A stretch of 64,000 nt of DNA, taken from Physella acuta. Lineage: Eukaryota; Mollusca; Gastropoda; Physidae. A program made the translations under genes and the position numbers. Shown here piece after piece: positions 43,970-56,836 of the stretch. The notes beneath the pieces are model-generated. The model saw nothing but the letters and a program-made list of their open reading frames with translations. It had not been told where the DNA came from and did no database searches. Each line of letters starts with the position of its first letter. Positions within the stretch are counted from its first letter, which is position 1. The DNA is taken from assembly GCF_028476545.1 (NCBI RefSeq), contig NW_026731886.1, forward strand, positions 186,001 to 250,000, given 5' to 3'.

Positions 43970-45640
43970 CGTACGTTGGTCTGTACGTAGGCCGTTAGTT
44001 GGGTCTGTACGTAGGCCTCTGGGTCTGTACGTAGGCCGTTAGTTGGGTCTGTACGTAGGCCGTTGGTTGGGTCTGTACGTAGGCCGTTGGTTGGGTCTGT
44101 ACGTAGGCCGTTAGTTGGGTCTGTACGTAGGCCGTTAGTTGGGTCTGTACGTAGGCCGTTAGTTGGGTCTGTACGTAGGCCGTTAGTTGGGTCTGTACGT
44201 AGGCCGTTAGTTGGGTCTGTACGTAGGCCGTTAGTTGGGTCTGTACGTAGGCCGTCAGTTGGGTCTGTACGTAGGCCGGGCCGTTAGTTGGGTCTGTACG
44301 TAGGCCTTTAGTTGGGTCTGTACGTAGGCCGTTAGTTGGGTCTGTACGTAGGCCGTTAGTTGGGTCTGTACGTAGGCCGTTAGTTGGGTCTGTACGTAGG
44401 CCGTTAGTTGGGTCTGTACGTAGGCCGTTGGGACTGTACGTAGGCCGTTAGTTGGGTCTGTACGTAGGCCGTTAGCTGGGTCTGTACGTAGGCCGTTAGT
44501 TGGGTCTGTACGTAGGCCGTTGGGACTGTACGTAGGCCGTTAGTTGGGTCTGTACGTAGGCCGTTAGTTGGGTCTGTACGTAGGCCTCTGGGTCTGTGCG
44601 TAGGCCGTTAGTTGGGTCTGTACGTAGGCCGTTAGTTGGGTCTGTACGTAGGCCGTTAGTTGGGTCTGTACGTAGGCCGTTAGTTGGGTCTGTACGTAGG
44701 CCGTTAGTTGGGTCTGTACGTAGGCCGTTAGTTGGGTCTGTATGTAGGCCTCTGGGTCTGTACGTAGGCCGTTAGTTGGGTCTGTACGTAGGCCGTTAGT
44801 TGGGTCTGTACGTAGGCCGTTAGTTGGGTCTGTACGTAGGCCGTTAGTTGGGTCTGTACGTAGGCCGTTAGTTGGGTCTGTACGTAGGCCGTTGGGACTG
44901 TACGTAGGCCGTTGGGTCTGTACGTAGGCCGTTGGGTCTGTACGTAGGCCGTCAGTTGGGTCTGTACGTAGGCCGTCAGTTGGGTCTGTACGTAGGCCGT
45001 TAGTTGGGTCAGTACGTAGGCCGTCAGTTGGGTCTGTACGTAGGCCGTCAGTTGGGTCTGTACGTAGGCCGTTAGTTGGGTCTGTACGTAGGCCGTTAGT
45101 TGGGTCTGTACGTAGGCCGTTGGGTCTGTATGTAGGCCGTCAGTTGGGTCTGTACGTAGGCCGTTAGTTGGGTCTGTACGTAGGCCGTTAGTTGGGTCTG
45201 TACGTAGGCCGTTGGGTCTGTATGTAGGCCGTCAGTTGGGTCTGTACGTAGGCCGTTAGTTGGGTCTGTACGTAGGCCGTTAGTTGGGTCTGTACGTAGG
45301 CCGTTAGTTGGGTCTGTACGTAGGCCGTTAGTTGAGTCTGTTCGTAGGCCGTTAGTTGGGTCTGTACGTAGGCCGTTAGTTGGGTCTGTACGTAGGCCTT
45401 TAGTTGGGTCTGTACGTAGGCCGTTAGTTGAGTCTGTTCGTAGGCCGTTAGTTGGGTCTGTATGTAGGCCGTTAGTTGGGTCTGTACGTAGGCCGTTAGT
45501 TGGGTCTGTACGTAGGCCGTTAGTTGGGTCTGTACGTAGGCCGTTAGTTGGGTCTGTACGTAGGCCGTTAGTTGGGTCTGTACGTAGGCCGTTAGTTGGG
45601 TCTGTACGTAAGCCGTTAGCTGGGTCTGTACGTAGGCGGC
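43970..45640. repeat. 24-bp minisatellite, ~70 copies
   Basis: Unit gttagttgggtctgtacgta plus ggcc. Shortened 19-20-bp copies (gttgggtctgtacgtaggcc, tctgggtct) occur throughout. Each unit carries tgtacgta with TACGTA. A 204-codon minus frame starting at 45710 outside the array runs through it as an eight-residue repeat (Leu-Arg-Thr-Asp-Pro-Thr-Asn-Gly); its phase switches with the short copies, so a real protein is unlikely. Confidence 0.98.
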
Positions 45641-46133
45641 TAGTTGCGGCTCCTGATATTGTTTTACCGCCTCTACTAGAACGAATTGAACCGAACAGCA
45701 ATCTCGTCACTACAAGACAGGGGCAACTACTCTTGTATTGAAATCTGCTCTAGTCCCGATAACTCCAGCAAGCCTTAAAATCCGGTACTCTCGAGGTTAG
45801 CAACAAAACGGCGTCCAAAAAGTTGCTCGCCGTGTGAGGTCCTATAATGGTTTTTAAAGTCAACTCGTAAAAAAAAAATTACTGCGCTTTTTCTGCATTG
45901 TGCGGCTCCAACAAAACAAACAGATCTCGACAGGGCAGGGTTAGATTTTTCTGGTAAGTTCTTTTGTGGGGATTGTGGGGGAAATCTCTGATAAAAACTG
46001 ATTAGATCGGTTTCAAATTGTGATGTGGGGTTGGGTGGGAGGGGAGGGGTGAGCTAGACATTGTCGACTTTGTTGAGAATAGTACTTTCAATTGGATTGC
46101 TAGACTCTACATGTCATATTAAAGTCCCATTTG
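45641..46133. other. unique spacer
   Basis: A GTAAGTTC donor-like motif at 45955 with no good upstream acceptor. G-rich patch near 46025-46050. Nothing recognised. Confidence 0.55.
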
Positions 46134-46225
46134 GTCAACTCTACATGTCCCCTAAATGTCCTAGTTGGTCAACTCTACATGTCCCCTAAATGTCCTAGTT
46201 GGTCAACTCTACATGTCCCCTAAAG
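46134..46225. repeat. 34-bp repeat, ~3 copies
   Basis: Unit ggtcaactctacatgtcccc plus taaatgtcctagtt. Confidence 0.95.
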
Positions 46226-46319
46226 GTGCCGATTGTATTCTATGGTGGAGAGTTCAAGTGTAACTCTAGCATTAAACAATATGCTGGAGAGCTTGTTAGG
46301 ACCAGCAACTCACCATATA

Positions 46320-46615
46320 GCTGTTGGACTAGCCTCCCCTTTAGTTACCATAGTTACCACTAGAACTGTTGGACTAGCCTCCCCTTTAGTTACCATAGTT
46401 ACCACTAGAACTGTTGGACTAGCCTCCCCTTTAGTTACCATAGTTACCACTAGAACTGTTGGACTAGCCTCCCCTTTAGTTACCATAGTTACCACTAGAA
46501 CTGTTGGACTAGCCTCCCCTTTAGTTACCATAGTTACCACTAGAACTGTTGGACTAGTCTCCCCTTTAGTTACCATAGTTACCACTAGAACTGTTGGACT
46601 AGTCTCACCTTTAGT
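46320..46615. repeat. 45-bp minisatellite, ~7 copies
   Basis: Unit ctgttggactagcctcccct, then ttagttaccatagttaccac and tagaa. The 15-codon period opens frames on both strands. Confidence 0.96.
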
Positions 46616-46818
46616 TCTCATGGTCGGCCATCTTGAAGTTTTATTCGCTCCAATTACAGTTTATCTTTTGAAGTTGAGTTAAGAATACGAATTGGGTTTA
46701 TGAGAGGCGGGCTGCAATAACGTCTCCTGCTAGGTAGAGGGGGGGGAGGGGAAGGGGGAGCTGGCGCGTGCATTAACGCGCGCTCATTAATTGGCCACAC
46801 AGGTGCCTGGTTTTATAG

Positions 46819-47212
46819 CTAAACATTCAGGTGCTAAACATTCAGGTGCTAAACATTCAGGTGCTAAACATTCAGGTGCTAAACATTCAGGTGCTAAACA
46901 TTCAGGTGCTAAACATTCAGGTGCTAAACATTCAGGTGCTAAACATTCAGGTGCTAAACATTCAGGTGCTAAACATTCAGGTGCTAAACATTCAGGTGCT
47001 AAACATTCAGGTGCTAAACATTCAGGTGCTAAACATTCAGGTGCTAAACATTCAGGTGCTAAACATTCAGGTGCTAAACATTCAGGTGCTAAACATTCAG
47101 GCGCTAAACATTCAGGCGCTAAACATTCAGGCGCTAAACATTCAGGTGCTAAACATTCAGGTGCTAAACATTCAGGTGCTAAACATTCAGGTGCTAAACA
47201 TTCAGGTGTTAA
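46819..47212. repeat. 15-bp minisatellite, 26 copies, almost identical
   Basis: Unit gctaaacattcaggt. Only three adjacent copies (near 47100-47130) carry gcgct in place of gtgct. Very low divergence suggests recent expansion and likely length polymorphism. Confidence 0.98.
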
Positions 47213-47559
47213 ATGTGGGTCACATTGGTAGGTTTATGTGGAATAGATGACCGTAGTGTGGTCGAGCATGCACGTGAGCGCAGTGTGAGCAGTGTAATGT
47301 TTAAATTGATACAAGCAGACACGGGGCACCTAGTATTGATGAAGACAATATGTGCTAACATATTACACCTCGGGCTAGTGAAGACAAGTTGATTAATTAG
47401 GTTGGTCGCCCCCTAATTAACAGGAGCCTAATGTGACGTGTTAGTCACGTGTTCCAGCGACTAAAGATCTCAGTTGGCGCTCCACGTCAGCCGGTGCCAA
47501 CGGTAAAACCAGTCCCACGTGACAGGCTATTTTTAGAACACTTGTTCGTTGACTTGGTG
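47213..47559. other. unique spacer
   Basis: Several CACGTG/TCACGTG motifs; no frame or RNA recognised. Confidence 0.6.
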
Positions 47560-47795
47560 GTAGTTAGCTGTGGTTAATGGTAGTGCTGAGATAGTTAACT
47601 GAGGTAGTTGGTAGTGCTGTACTAATAAACTGAGGTAGTTGGTAGTGCTGAGGTAGTAAAACGAGGTAGTTGGTAGTGCTGGGTAAATGGTAGTGCTAGG
47701 GTAGTTTGTTGGGCTGGGAAAGTTGGTAATGATGTAGTAGTAAACTGAGGTAGTTGGTAGAGCTGTGATAGTTGGTAGTGCTGAGGGTATAGAGG
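47560..47795. repeat. degenerate ~30-bp repeat
   Basis: Loose copies of gaggtagttggtagtgctg with variable linkers. Confidence 0.88.
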
Positions 47796-47839
47796 GTCTG
47801 TACCTGAGTGAAAGCTGTGTTTTTCTGGACTTGGGGCGG

Positions 47840-49338
47840 ACATGTGAGGGATTAGCTGGTTGTGTGGGTTGGATGTGTGAGGGATTAGCTGGTTGTGTGG
47901 GGCGGATGTGTGAGGGATTAGCTGGTTGTGTGGGTTGGATGTGTGAGGGATTAGCTGGTTGTGTGGGGCGTACATGTGAGGGATTAGCTGGTTGTGTGGG
48001 GTGGATGTGTGAGGGATTAGCTGGTTGTATGGGGCGGATGTGTGAGGGATTAGCTGGTTGTGTGGGGCGGATGTGTGAGGGATTAGCTGGTTGTGTGGGG
48101 CAGACATGTGAGGGATTAGCTGATTGTGTGGGGCGGATGTGTGAGGGATTAGCTGGTTGTGTGGTGCGGATGTGTGAGGGATTAGCTGGTTGTGTGGGGC
48201 GGATGTGTGAGGGATTAGCTGGTTGTGTGGGGCGTACATGTGAGGGATTAGCTGGTTGTGTGGGGCGGATGTGTGAGGGGTTAGCTGGTTGTGTGGGGCG
48301 GATGTGTGAGGGGTTAGCTGGTTGTGTGGTGCGGATGTGTGAGGGATTAGCTGGTTGTGTGGGGCGGATGTGTGAGGGATTAGCTGGTTGTGTGGGGCGG
48401 ATGTGTGAGGGATTAGCTGGTTGTGTGGGGTGGATGTGTGAGGGATTAACTGGTTGTGTGGGGCGGATGTGTGAGGGATTAGCTGGTTGTGTGGGGCAGA
48501 CATGTGAGGGATTAGCTGGTTGTGTGGGGCGGATGTGTGAGGGATTAGCTGGTTGTGTGGGGCGGATGTGTGAGGGATTAGCTGTTTTTGTGGGGCGTAT
48601 ATGTGAGGGATTAGCTGGTTGTGTGGGGCGGATGTGTAAGGGAGTAGCTGGTTGTGTGGGGCGGATATGTGAGGGATTAGCTGGTTGTGTGGGGCGGATG
48701 TGTGAGGGATTAGCTGGTTGTGTGGGGCGGATGTGTGAGGGATTAGCTGGTTGTGTGGGGTGGATGTGTGAGGGATTAGCTGGTTGTGTGGGGCGGATGT
48801 GTGAGGGATTAGCTGGTTGTGTGAAGAGGATGTGTGAGGGGTTAGCTGGTTGTGTGGGGGGGATGTGTGAGGGATTAGCTGTTTGTGTGGGGCGGATGTG
48901 TGAGGGATTAGCTGGTTGTGTGGGGCGGATGTGTGAGGGATTAGCTGGTTGTGTGGGGCGGATATGTGAGGGATTAGCTGGTTGTGTGGGGCGGATATGT
49001 GAGGGATTAGCTGGTTGTGTGGGGCGGATGTGTGAGGGATTAGCTGGTTGTGTGGGGCGGATATGTGAGGGATTAGCTGGTTGTGTGGGGCGGATGTGTG
49101 AGGGATTAGCTGGTTGTGTGGGGCGGATATGTGAGGGATTAGCTGGTTGTGTGGGGCGGATATGTGAGGGATTAGCTGGTTGTGTGGGGCGGATATGTGA
49201 GGGATTAGCTGGTTGTGTGGGGCGGATGTGTGAGGGATTAGCTGGTTGTGTGGGGCGGATATGTGAGGGATTAGCTGGTTGTATGGGGCGGATGTGTGAG
49301 GGATTAGCTGGTTGTGTGGGGCGGATGTGTGAGGGATT
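47840..49338. repeat. 33-bp minisatellite, ~45 copies
   Basis: Unit gatgtgtgagggattagctg plus gttgtgtggggcg. Point variants only, no length variants, so frames of 529 codons (plus) and 610 codons (minus) stay open. The repeat peptides are Cys-Glu-Gly-Leu-Ala-Gly-Cys-Val-Gly-Arg-Met and Asn-Pro-Ser-His-Ile-Arg-Pro-Thr-Gln-Pro-Ala. Openness follows from the 11-codon period, and both strands cannot be explained by selection. Confidence 0.98.
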
Positions 49339-49769
49339 AGCTAGCGACTTATAATACTGTATCATTGACCTATTGTTCTTATTGAAGCAATTGCTGTGTA
49401 TGTTGTATCATGACGTCATTGACTGAAGTTTGTATTTGACCATGTGATGACGTATTAAAGAACACACAGCTGACACAGGTGTAAAAACATGTCGTTATGT
49501 TGGCGTCAGGTGTGCTGGGGTTGTTCAGTGATGTGCATGTTGTGTGTATGTAGTGTTGTTTCTGGTGTGTAATGTGTAGAGTATAATATATTTTGTGTAG
49601 TGTCTAGTGCATTGTGCTTAGTGTGTAAAGTATTGCGGGTAGTGTGTAGTGTATTGTGCGTTGTGTGTAGTGTGTCGTGAGGAATATCTGGTCAAATTGT
49701 AACATTCGCTCAGGCCCTTTATTTCTATAAACACACGTAAATCATGGCAGAACTTAGCCAACAGCAACA
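49339..49769. other. spacer with loose GT-rich repeat
   Basis: Degenerate gtgtagtgtattgtg motifs at 49545-49680; otherwise unique. Confidence 0.65.
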
Positions 49770-50080
49770 CTGAAACAGCCCAACTAAAACAGCCCCACTA
49801 AAACAGACCCACTAAAACAGCCCCACTAAAACAGCCCCACTAAAACAGCCCCACTAAAACAGCCCCACTAAAACAGCCCCACTAAAACAGCCCCACTAAA
49901 ACAGCCCCACTAAAACAGCCCCACTAAAACAGCTCCACTAAAACAGCCCCACTAAAACAGCCCCACTAAAACAGCCGCACTTAAAACAGCCGCACTCGCA
50001 CTTAAACAGCCGCACTTAAAACAGCCGCACTTAAAACAGCCGCACTAAAACAGCCGCACCGAAACAGCCTCACTAAACAC
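49770..50080. repeat. 14-bp minisatellite, ~22 copies
   Basis: Unit aaaacagccccact; right copies change to cagccgcactt. Confidence 0.96.
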
Positions 50081-50499
50081 AGCCCCCCCCCCCCCCACCC
50101 ACCACCATCCTGACAGACGAGAGAGAGAGAGAGACTGACACCAGCCGGTTCGTGTCTCTGTCTGTCTGACGTCAGATAATTGGAAATATTTCTCTCAGCC
50201 TTGTTCTTGACTTATGACTGAGGAAAACAGGAGTAGTCGAACATTAGGTGATACACATATGTATGGGGGTGTCAGTGTGGGTGGAGTGTGGAGTGTTGGG
50301 GAGGGGAGGGCAGGGCAGGGTGGCAGGGTGTGTGGTCATTCTACTCACACCCAGACCTCTGGTCATTCTACTCACACCCATGCCAGGACCAAGAAGCGCG
50401 TGCTAATTACTTCTGGGTTGACCGACTTTTTTCTAGTGCTCACCCTTAAGACACAAGCGCGTGCTAAAATGCTACTCACTTCCTACCTGAGTAGCGACA
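50081..50499. other. unique spacer
   Basis: C run near 50083-50096, GA microsatellite at 50119-50133, and a 26-bp two-copy repeat (ggtcattctactcacaccca) at 50334-50382. No gene. Confidence 0.6.
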
Positions 50500-51275
50500 A
50501 GAAAAACTTGATAACCTGAGTGACGACAAGAAAAACTTGATTACCTGAGTGACGACAAGAAAAACTTGATTACCTGAGTGACGACAAGAAAAATTTGATT
50601 ACCTGAGTGACGACAAGAAAAACTTGATTACCTGAGTAACAAGACAAACTTGATTACTTGAGTGACAAGAAAAACTTGATTACATGAGAGACAAAAAAAA
50701 CTTGATTACCTGAGTGACGACAAGAAAAACTTGATTACCTGAGTGACGACAAAAACTTGATTACCTGAGTGACAAAACTTGATTACCTGAGTGACGACAA
50801 TAAAAACTTGATTACCTGAGTGACAAGAAAAACTTGATTACCTGAGTGACGACAAGAAAAACTTGATTACCTTAGTGACAAAACTTGATTACCTGAGTGA
50901 CGACAAGAAAAACTTGATTACCTGAGTGACGACAAGAAAAACTTGATTACCTGAGTGACGACAAGAAAAACTTGATTACCTGAGTGACAAAACTTGATTA
51001 CCTGAGTGACGACAAGAAAAACTTGATTACCTGAGTGACAAGAAAAACTTGATTACCTGAGTGACAAGAAAAACTTGATTACCTGAGTGACGACAAGAAA
51101 AACTTGATTACCTGAGTGACAAAACTTGATTACCTGAGTGACAAGAAAAACTTGATTACCTGAGTGACTATAAGAAAAACTTGATTACCTGAGTGACAAA
51201 ACTTGATCACCTGAGTGACGACAAGAAAAACTTGATTACCTGAGTGACAAGAAAAACTTGATTACCTGAGAAAAA
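50500..51275. repeat. 21-29-bp minisatellite, ~29 copies
   Basis: Full unit aaacttgattacctgagtga plus cgacaagaa; frequent shorter forms lack cgacaag or cgac. The pattern full-full-short recurs. Confidence 0.97.
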
Positions 51276-51559
51276 AACACAGGTACACGAACCCCGTGTG
51301 TCCGACACACCTCTACACTAACCCCGTGTGTCCGACACTCAGGTACACTAACCTGTAAGACAATAAATAACCCAGGTTCTGCTCCCATCCTCTAGAGATG
51401 TTAAAACTACCTGCTCAGGTGTGCGATTGATGGGGGTGAGGGGAGGTGAGGGAGGGGGAGGGGGAGAGGGGCTCTTACAAAACAATTACACTTACAAGCT
51501 ATTTGTAGAATGGAGTTGATTGTTTTTCTTGTATATTTTGGCCATGCACTCGAGGGGTA
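51276..51559. other. spacer with two-copy repeat
   Basis: Two copies of accccgtgtgtccgacac at 51288-51340, G-rich patch at 51430-51472. Confidence 0.6.
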
Positions 51560-51995
51560 AAGAAAACTGGTGGATTATCTCAGGTGGAACTGGTGGATTA
51601 TCTCAGGTGGAACTGGTGGATTATCTCAGGTGGAACTGGTGGATTATCTCAGGTGGAACTGGTGGATTATCTCAGGTGGAACTGGTGGATTATCTCAGGT
51701 TTTACTATTGGATTATCTTCGGTAGATCTGTTGGATTATCTCAGGTGGAACTGGTGGATTATCTCAGGTGGAACCAGTGGATTATCTTAGGTGGAACCGG
51801 TGGATTATCTCAGGTGGAACTGGTGGATTTTCTCAGGTGGAAGTGGTGGATTATCTATGGTAAAACTAGTGGATTATCTAAGGTGGAACTGGTGGATTAT
51901 TTCAGGTGGAACTGGTGGATTATCTCAGGTGGAACTCATGGATTATATAAGGTGGAACGTGTGGATTATCTAAGGTGGAACTGGTGGATAGACAA
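51560..51995. repeat. 23-bp minisatellite, ~19 copies
   Basis: Unit ctggtggattatctcaggtg plus gaa; divergence is greatest in the middle and right. Confidence 0.97.
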
Positions 51996-52024
51996 GGTGT
52001 TACCGCCCCAACCAATCATCAGAA

Positions 52025-54000
52025 GAATTAAAGTCGATACATTCTGGTCTAGTGTGATACATTGTTAAACCCACACTAAAGTCGATACATTCTGGTCTAG
52101 TGTGATACATTGTTAAACCCACACTAAAGTCGATACATTCTGGTCTAGTGTGATACATTGTTAAACCCACACTAAAGTCACAATGTTAAACCCACACTAA
52201 AGTCGATACATTCTGGTCTAGTGTGATACATTGTTAAACCCACACTAAAGTCGATACATTCTGGTCTAGTGTGATACATTGTTAAACCCACACTAAAGTC
52301 GATACATTCTGGTCTAGTGTGATACATTGTTAAACCCACACTAAAGTCGATACATTCTGGTCTAGTGTGATACATTGTTAAACCCACACTAAAGTCGATA
52401 CATTCTGGTCTAGTGTGATACATTGTTAAACCCACACTAAAGTCGATACATTCTGGTCTAGTGTGATACATTGTTAAACCCACACTAAAGTCGATACATT
52501 CTGGTCTAGTGTGATACATTGTTAAACCCACACTAAAGTCGATACATTCTGGTCTAGTGTGATACATTGTTAAACCCACACTAAAGTCGATACATTCTGG
52601 TCTAGTGTGATACATTAATAAACCCACACTAAAGTCGATACATTCTGGTCTAGTGTGATACATTGTTAAACCCACACTAAAGTCGATACATTCTGGTCTA
52701 GTGTGATACATTGTTAAACCCACACTAAAGTCGATACATTCTGGTCTAGTGTGATACATTGTTAAACCCACACTAAAGTCGATACATTCTGGTCTAGTGT
52801 GATACATTGTTAAACCCACACTAAAGTCGATACATTCTGGTCTAGTGTGATACATTGTTAAACCCACACTAAAGTCGATACATTCTGGTCTAGTGTGATA
52901 CATTGTTAAACCCACACTAAAGTCGATACATTCTGGTCTAGTGTGATACATTGTTAAACCCACACTAAAGTCGATACATTCTGGTCTAGTGTGATACATT
53001 GTTAAACCCACACTAAAGTCGATACATTCTGGTCTAGTGTGATACATTGTTAAACCCACACTAAAGTCGATACATTCTGGTCTAGTGTGATACATTGTTA
53101 AACCCACACTAAAGTCGATACATTCTGGTCTAGTGTGATACATTGTTAAACCCACACTAAAGTCGATACATTCTGGTCTAGTGTGATACATTGTTAAACC
53201 CACACTAAAGTCGATACATTTTGGTCTAGTGTGATACAATGTTAAACCCACACTAAAGTCGATACATTCTGGTCTAGTGTGATACATTGTTAAACCCACA
53301 CTAAAGTCACAATGTTAAACCCACACTAAAGTCGATACATTCTGGTCTAGTGTGATACATTGTTAAACCCACACTAAAGTCACAATGTTAAACCCACACT
53401 AAAGTCAATACATTCTGGTCTAGTTAAACCCACACTAAAGTCGATACATTCTGGTCTAGTGTAATACATTGTTAAACCCACACTTAAGTCACAATGTTAA
53501 ACCCACACTAAAGTCGATACATTCTGGTCTAGTGTGATACATTGTTAAACCCACACTAAAGTCACAATGTTAAACCCACACTAAAGTCACAATGTTAAAC
53601 CCACACTAAAGTCGACACATTCTGGTCTAGTGTGATACATTGCTAAACCCACACTAAAGTCACAATGTTAAACCCACACTAAAGTCGGTACATTCTGGTC
53701 TAGTTAAACCCACACTAAAGTCGATACATTCTGGTCTAGTGTAATACATTGTTAAACCCACACTTAAGTCACAATGTTAAACCCACACTAAAGTCGATAC
53801 ATTCTGGTCTAGTGTGATACATTGTTAAACCCACACTAAAGTCACAATGTTAAACCCACACTAAAGTCACAATGTTAAACCCACACTAAAGTCGACACAT
53901 TCTGGTCTAGTGTGATACATTGCTAAACCCACACTAAAGTCACAATGTTAAACCCACACTAAAGTCGATACATTCTGGTCTAGTGTGATACATTGTTATA
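52025..54000. repeat. 48-bp minisatellite, ~41 copies, with 25-bp half units at right
   Basis: Full unit taaagtcgatacattctggt, then ctagtgtgatacattgttaa and acccacac. From 52186 to about 53300 copies are almost identical; a 373-codon minus frame is an artefact of the 16-codon period. From about 53300 the full unit is mixed with a 25-bp deletion form (taaagtcacaatgttaaacc). A 280-bp mixed block starting tagttaaacc is duplicated (53421 and 53701). Confidence 0.98.
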
Positions 54001-54127
54001 CCTTTGCTGTACATACACGGATACAGTTTGACTCTTGTATCATACTAGCCACCACGAGAACAAATACTTTGACGTTTGGTTGTTTTGATTGATTAGAAGA
54101 TGTTTAATGACGTAACAAATGTTACAG

Positions 54128-55775
54128 GTTCAACTTCATGTTGTGGTGAAAGGTTCAACTTCATGTTGTGGTGAAAGGTTCAACTTCATGTTGCGGTGAC
54201 AGGTTCAACTTCATGTTGTGGTGAAAGGTTCAACTTCATGTTGCGGTGACAGGTTCAACTTCATGTTGTGGTGAAAGATTCAACTTCATGTTGTGGTGAA
54301 AGATTCAACTTCATGTTGTGGTGAAAGGTTCAACTTCATGTTGTGGTGAAAGGTTCAACTTCATGTTGTGGTGAAAGGTTCAACTTCATGTTGTGGTGAA
54401 AGGTTCAACTTCATGTTGTGGTGAAAGGTTCAACTTCATGTTGTGGTGAAAGGTTCAACTTCATGTTGTGGTGAAAGGTTCAACTTCATGTTGTGGTGAA
54501 AGGTTCAACTTCATGTTGCGGTGACAGGTTCAACTTCATGTTGTGGTGAAAGGTTCAACTTCATGTTGTGGTGAAAGGTTCAACTTCATGTTGTGGTGAA
54601 AGGTTCAACTTCATGTTGTGGTGAAAGGTTCAACTTCATGTTGTGGTGAAAGGTTCAACTTCATGTTGTGGTGAAAGGTTCAACTTCATGTTGTGGTGAA
54701 AGGTTCAACTTCATGTTGTGATGAAAGGTTCAACTTCATGTTGTGGTGAAAGGTTCAACTTCATGTTGTGGTGAAAGGTTCAACTTCATGTTGTGGTGAA
54801 AGGTTCAACTTCATGTTGTGGTGAAAGGTTCAACTTCATGTTGTGGTGAAAGGTTCAACTTCATGTTGTGGTGAAAGGTTCAACTTCATGTTGTGGTGAA
54901 AGGTTCAACTTCATGTTGTGGTGAAAGGTTCAACTTCATGTTGTGGTGAAAGGTTCAACTTCATGTTGTGGTGAAAGGTTCAACTTCATGTTGTGGTGAA
55001 AGGTTCAACTTCATGTTGTGGTGAAAGGTTCAACTTCATGTTGTGGTGAAAGGTTCAACTTCATGTTGTGGTGAAAGGTTCAACTTCATGTTGCGGTGAA
55101 AGGTTCAACTTCATGTTGTGGTGAAAGGTTCAACTTCATGTTGCGGTGACAGGTTCAACTTCATGTTGTGGTGACAGGTTCAACTTCATGTTGCGGTGAC
55201 AGGTTCAACTTCATGTTGTGGTGAAAGGTTCAACTTCATGTTGTGGTGACAGGTTCAACTTCATGTTGTGGTGAAAGGTTCAACTTCATGTTGTGGTGAA
55301 AGGTTCAACTTCATGTTGTGGTGAAAGGTTCAACTTCATGTTGTGGTGAAAGGTTCAACTTCATGTTGTGGTGAAAGGTTCAACTTAATGTTGTGGTGAA
55401 AGGTTCAACTTCATGTTGTGGTGAAAGGTTCAACTTCATGTTGTGGTGAAAGGTTCAACTTCATGTTGTGGTGAAAGGTTCAACTTCATGTTGTGGTGAA
55501 AGGTTCAACTTCATGTTGTGGTGAAAGGTTCAACTTCATGTTGCGGTGAAAGGTTCAACTTCATGTTGTGGTGAAAGGTTCAACTTCATGTTGTGGTGAA
55601 AGGTTTAACTTCATGTTGTGGTGAAAGGTTCAACTTCATGTTGTGGTGAAAGGTTCAACTTCATGTTGTGGTGAAAGGTTCAACTTCATGTTGTGGTGAA
55701 AGGTTCAACTTCATGTTGTGGTGAAAGGTTCAACTTCATGTTGTGGTGAAAGGTTCAACTTCATGTTGCGGTGAA
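54128..55775. repeat. 25-bp minisatellite, ~66 copies, very homogeneous
   Basis: Unit aggttcaacttcatgttgtg plus gtgaa. A gcggtgac variant appears in clusters near both ends of the array; the centre is nearly invariant, as expected if homogenisation is strongest centrally. Confidence 0.98.
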
Positions 55776-56639
55776 AATATATTGACTAAAATCATTTTAA
55801 AAACGATTTATTGTTCCATTTTAAAGGGTTATCAGTGTTTCTTATTTGCTTTTAATAAATCAACACACAAAGCATTTTTCAATCTTTGGCCCATAATGAG
55901 TTCCATTCACAACTGTTAACAAACGACACACGTCTCACGTCTTGACGTCATCAACACACGTCTAATCTCTACCCTAAATGCGCAAATTCTTTCTATTTTT
56001 AGAATTGAAAATTTTTATGTTTTTTTTTTTAAACTTCAAGGAGTCTGTCTACAGCATATCCTGCCAGATAAATTTTACGGTTGAGTTAGCTGCACAAATC
56101 CCTCGTCTAGCATCCCACCCCCTAAACCCCCCCCCCCCCGCGCCTTTGTACTCACCTCCGTGTTCATAAAAAAAAATTCTCTCCCGGCTCCAAATTCACT
56201 CAGCTAAATCGAGTTGCCAGCGAGGTTTTTTTGCTCGCCACATTCTATTGTAGACGATGATGAGGGGGGGGGGGGGGCGTGGGAAGAAGAAAATATTTGA
56301 CTAAGATATTGACTGTTACTGGGTTTCGATACGGTAGATTAGGATTAGCTTAATCCTCAATTGACTTGTGGCTTTGTTCTTTAGGGGGAAACTAATTGAA
56401 GGAAATGCTGTGCTAAGTCTTCCCATTGGTTGATTATTGCGGGCAGCAAGGTTTTCTTCAACAGTAGCAGGCACTGGCATGGCTTCACTGTCAACAGCCC
56501 GGGGGTCGGGGTGGGTGTGGTGAGTGTATGTGGTAGGGGGGGGGGGGGAGAGGTCAATCGATTCCTTAAGTGAAAGCGAAGTTTTGGAGTGGAGAGTATT
56601 GAAGATGTTCTAGAAACTTCAACTCATACCAAGTGACTC
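55776..56639. other. unique stretch with weak exon-like signals
   Basis: A plus-strand acceptor-like ttctttctatttttag ends near 56001, followed by an open frame to 56169. On minus a strong donor GAG|GTGAGTACAAA (GT at 56156-56155) follows a short frame of about 16 codons. G runs occur near 56263-56277 and 56538-56550. None of these amounts to a gene call. Confidence 0.4.
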
Positions 56640-56770
56640 TAACCTACTTTAACCAGGGCCAACCAAGGCTCAGGCCAACCCAGACCAACCCAAGCCAACC
56701 TAGGCTAACCCATGCTAACCCTGGCCAACCCATGCTAACCAGGGCCAACCCAGGCCAACCCAGGCCAACT
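56640..56770. repeat. 11/12-bp degenerate repeat, ~11 copies
   Basis: Motif ccaacccaggc/ctaaccc with variable spacing. Confidence 0.85.
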
Positions 56771-56836
56771 TACAGACTTTAATAACTCTAGACTAGCCAA
56801 CACAAACCTGCACCAACACACAATAACCTAAACCAA

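Noticed and set aside
47533-49365. 610- and 529-codon open frames on opposite strands
   Set aside because: Both result from a 33-bp period without stops and with no length variants. Two long frames on opposite strands over the same repeat cannot both be genes, and there is no promoter or splice context.
50180-50300. Plus-strand exon after tttctctcag near 50193
   Set aside because: All frames stop within a few codons.
52178-53299. 373-codon minus frame with a 16-residue repeat
   Set aside because: Period artefact of the 48-bp unit; no start context outside the array.
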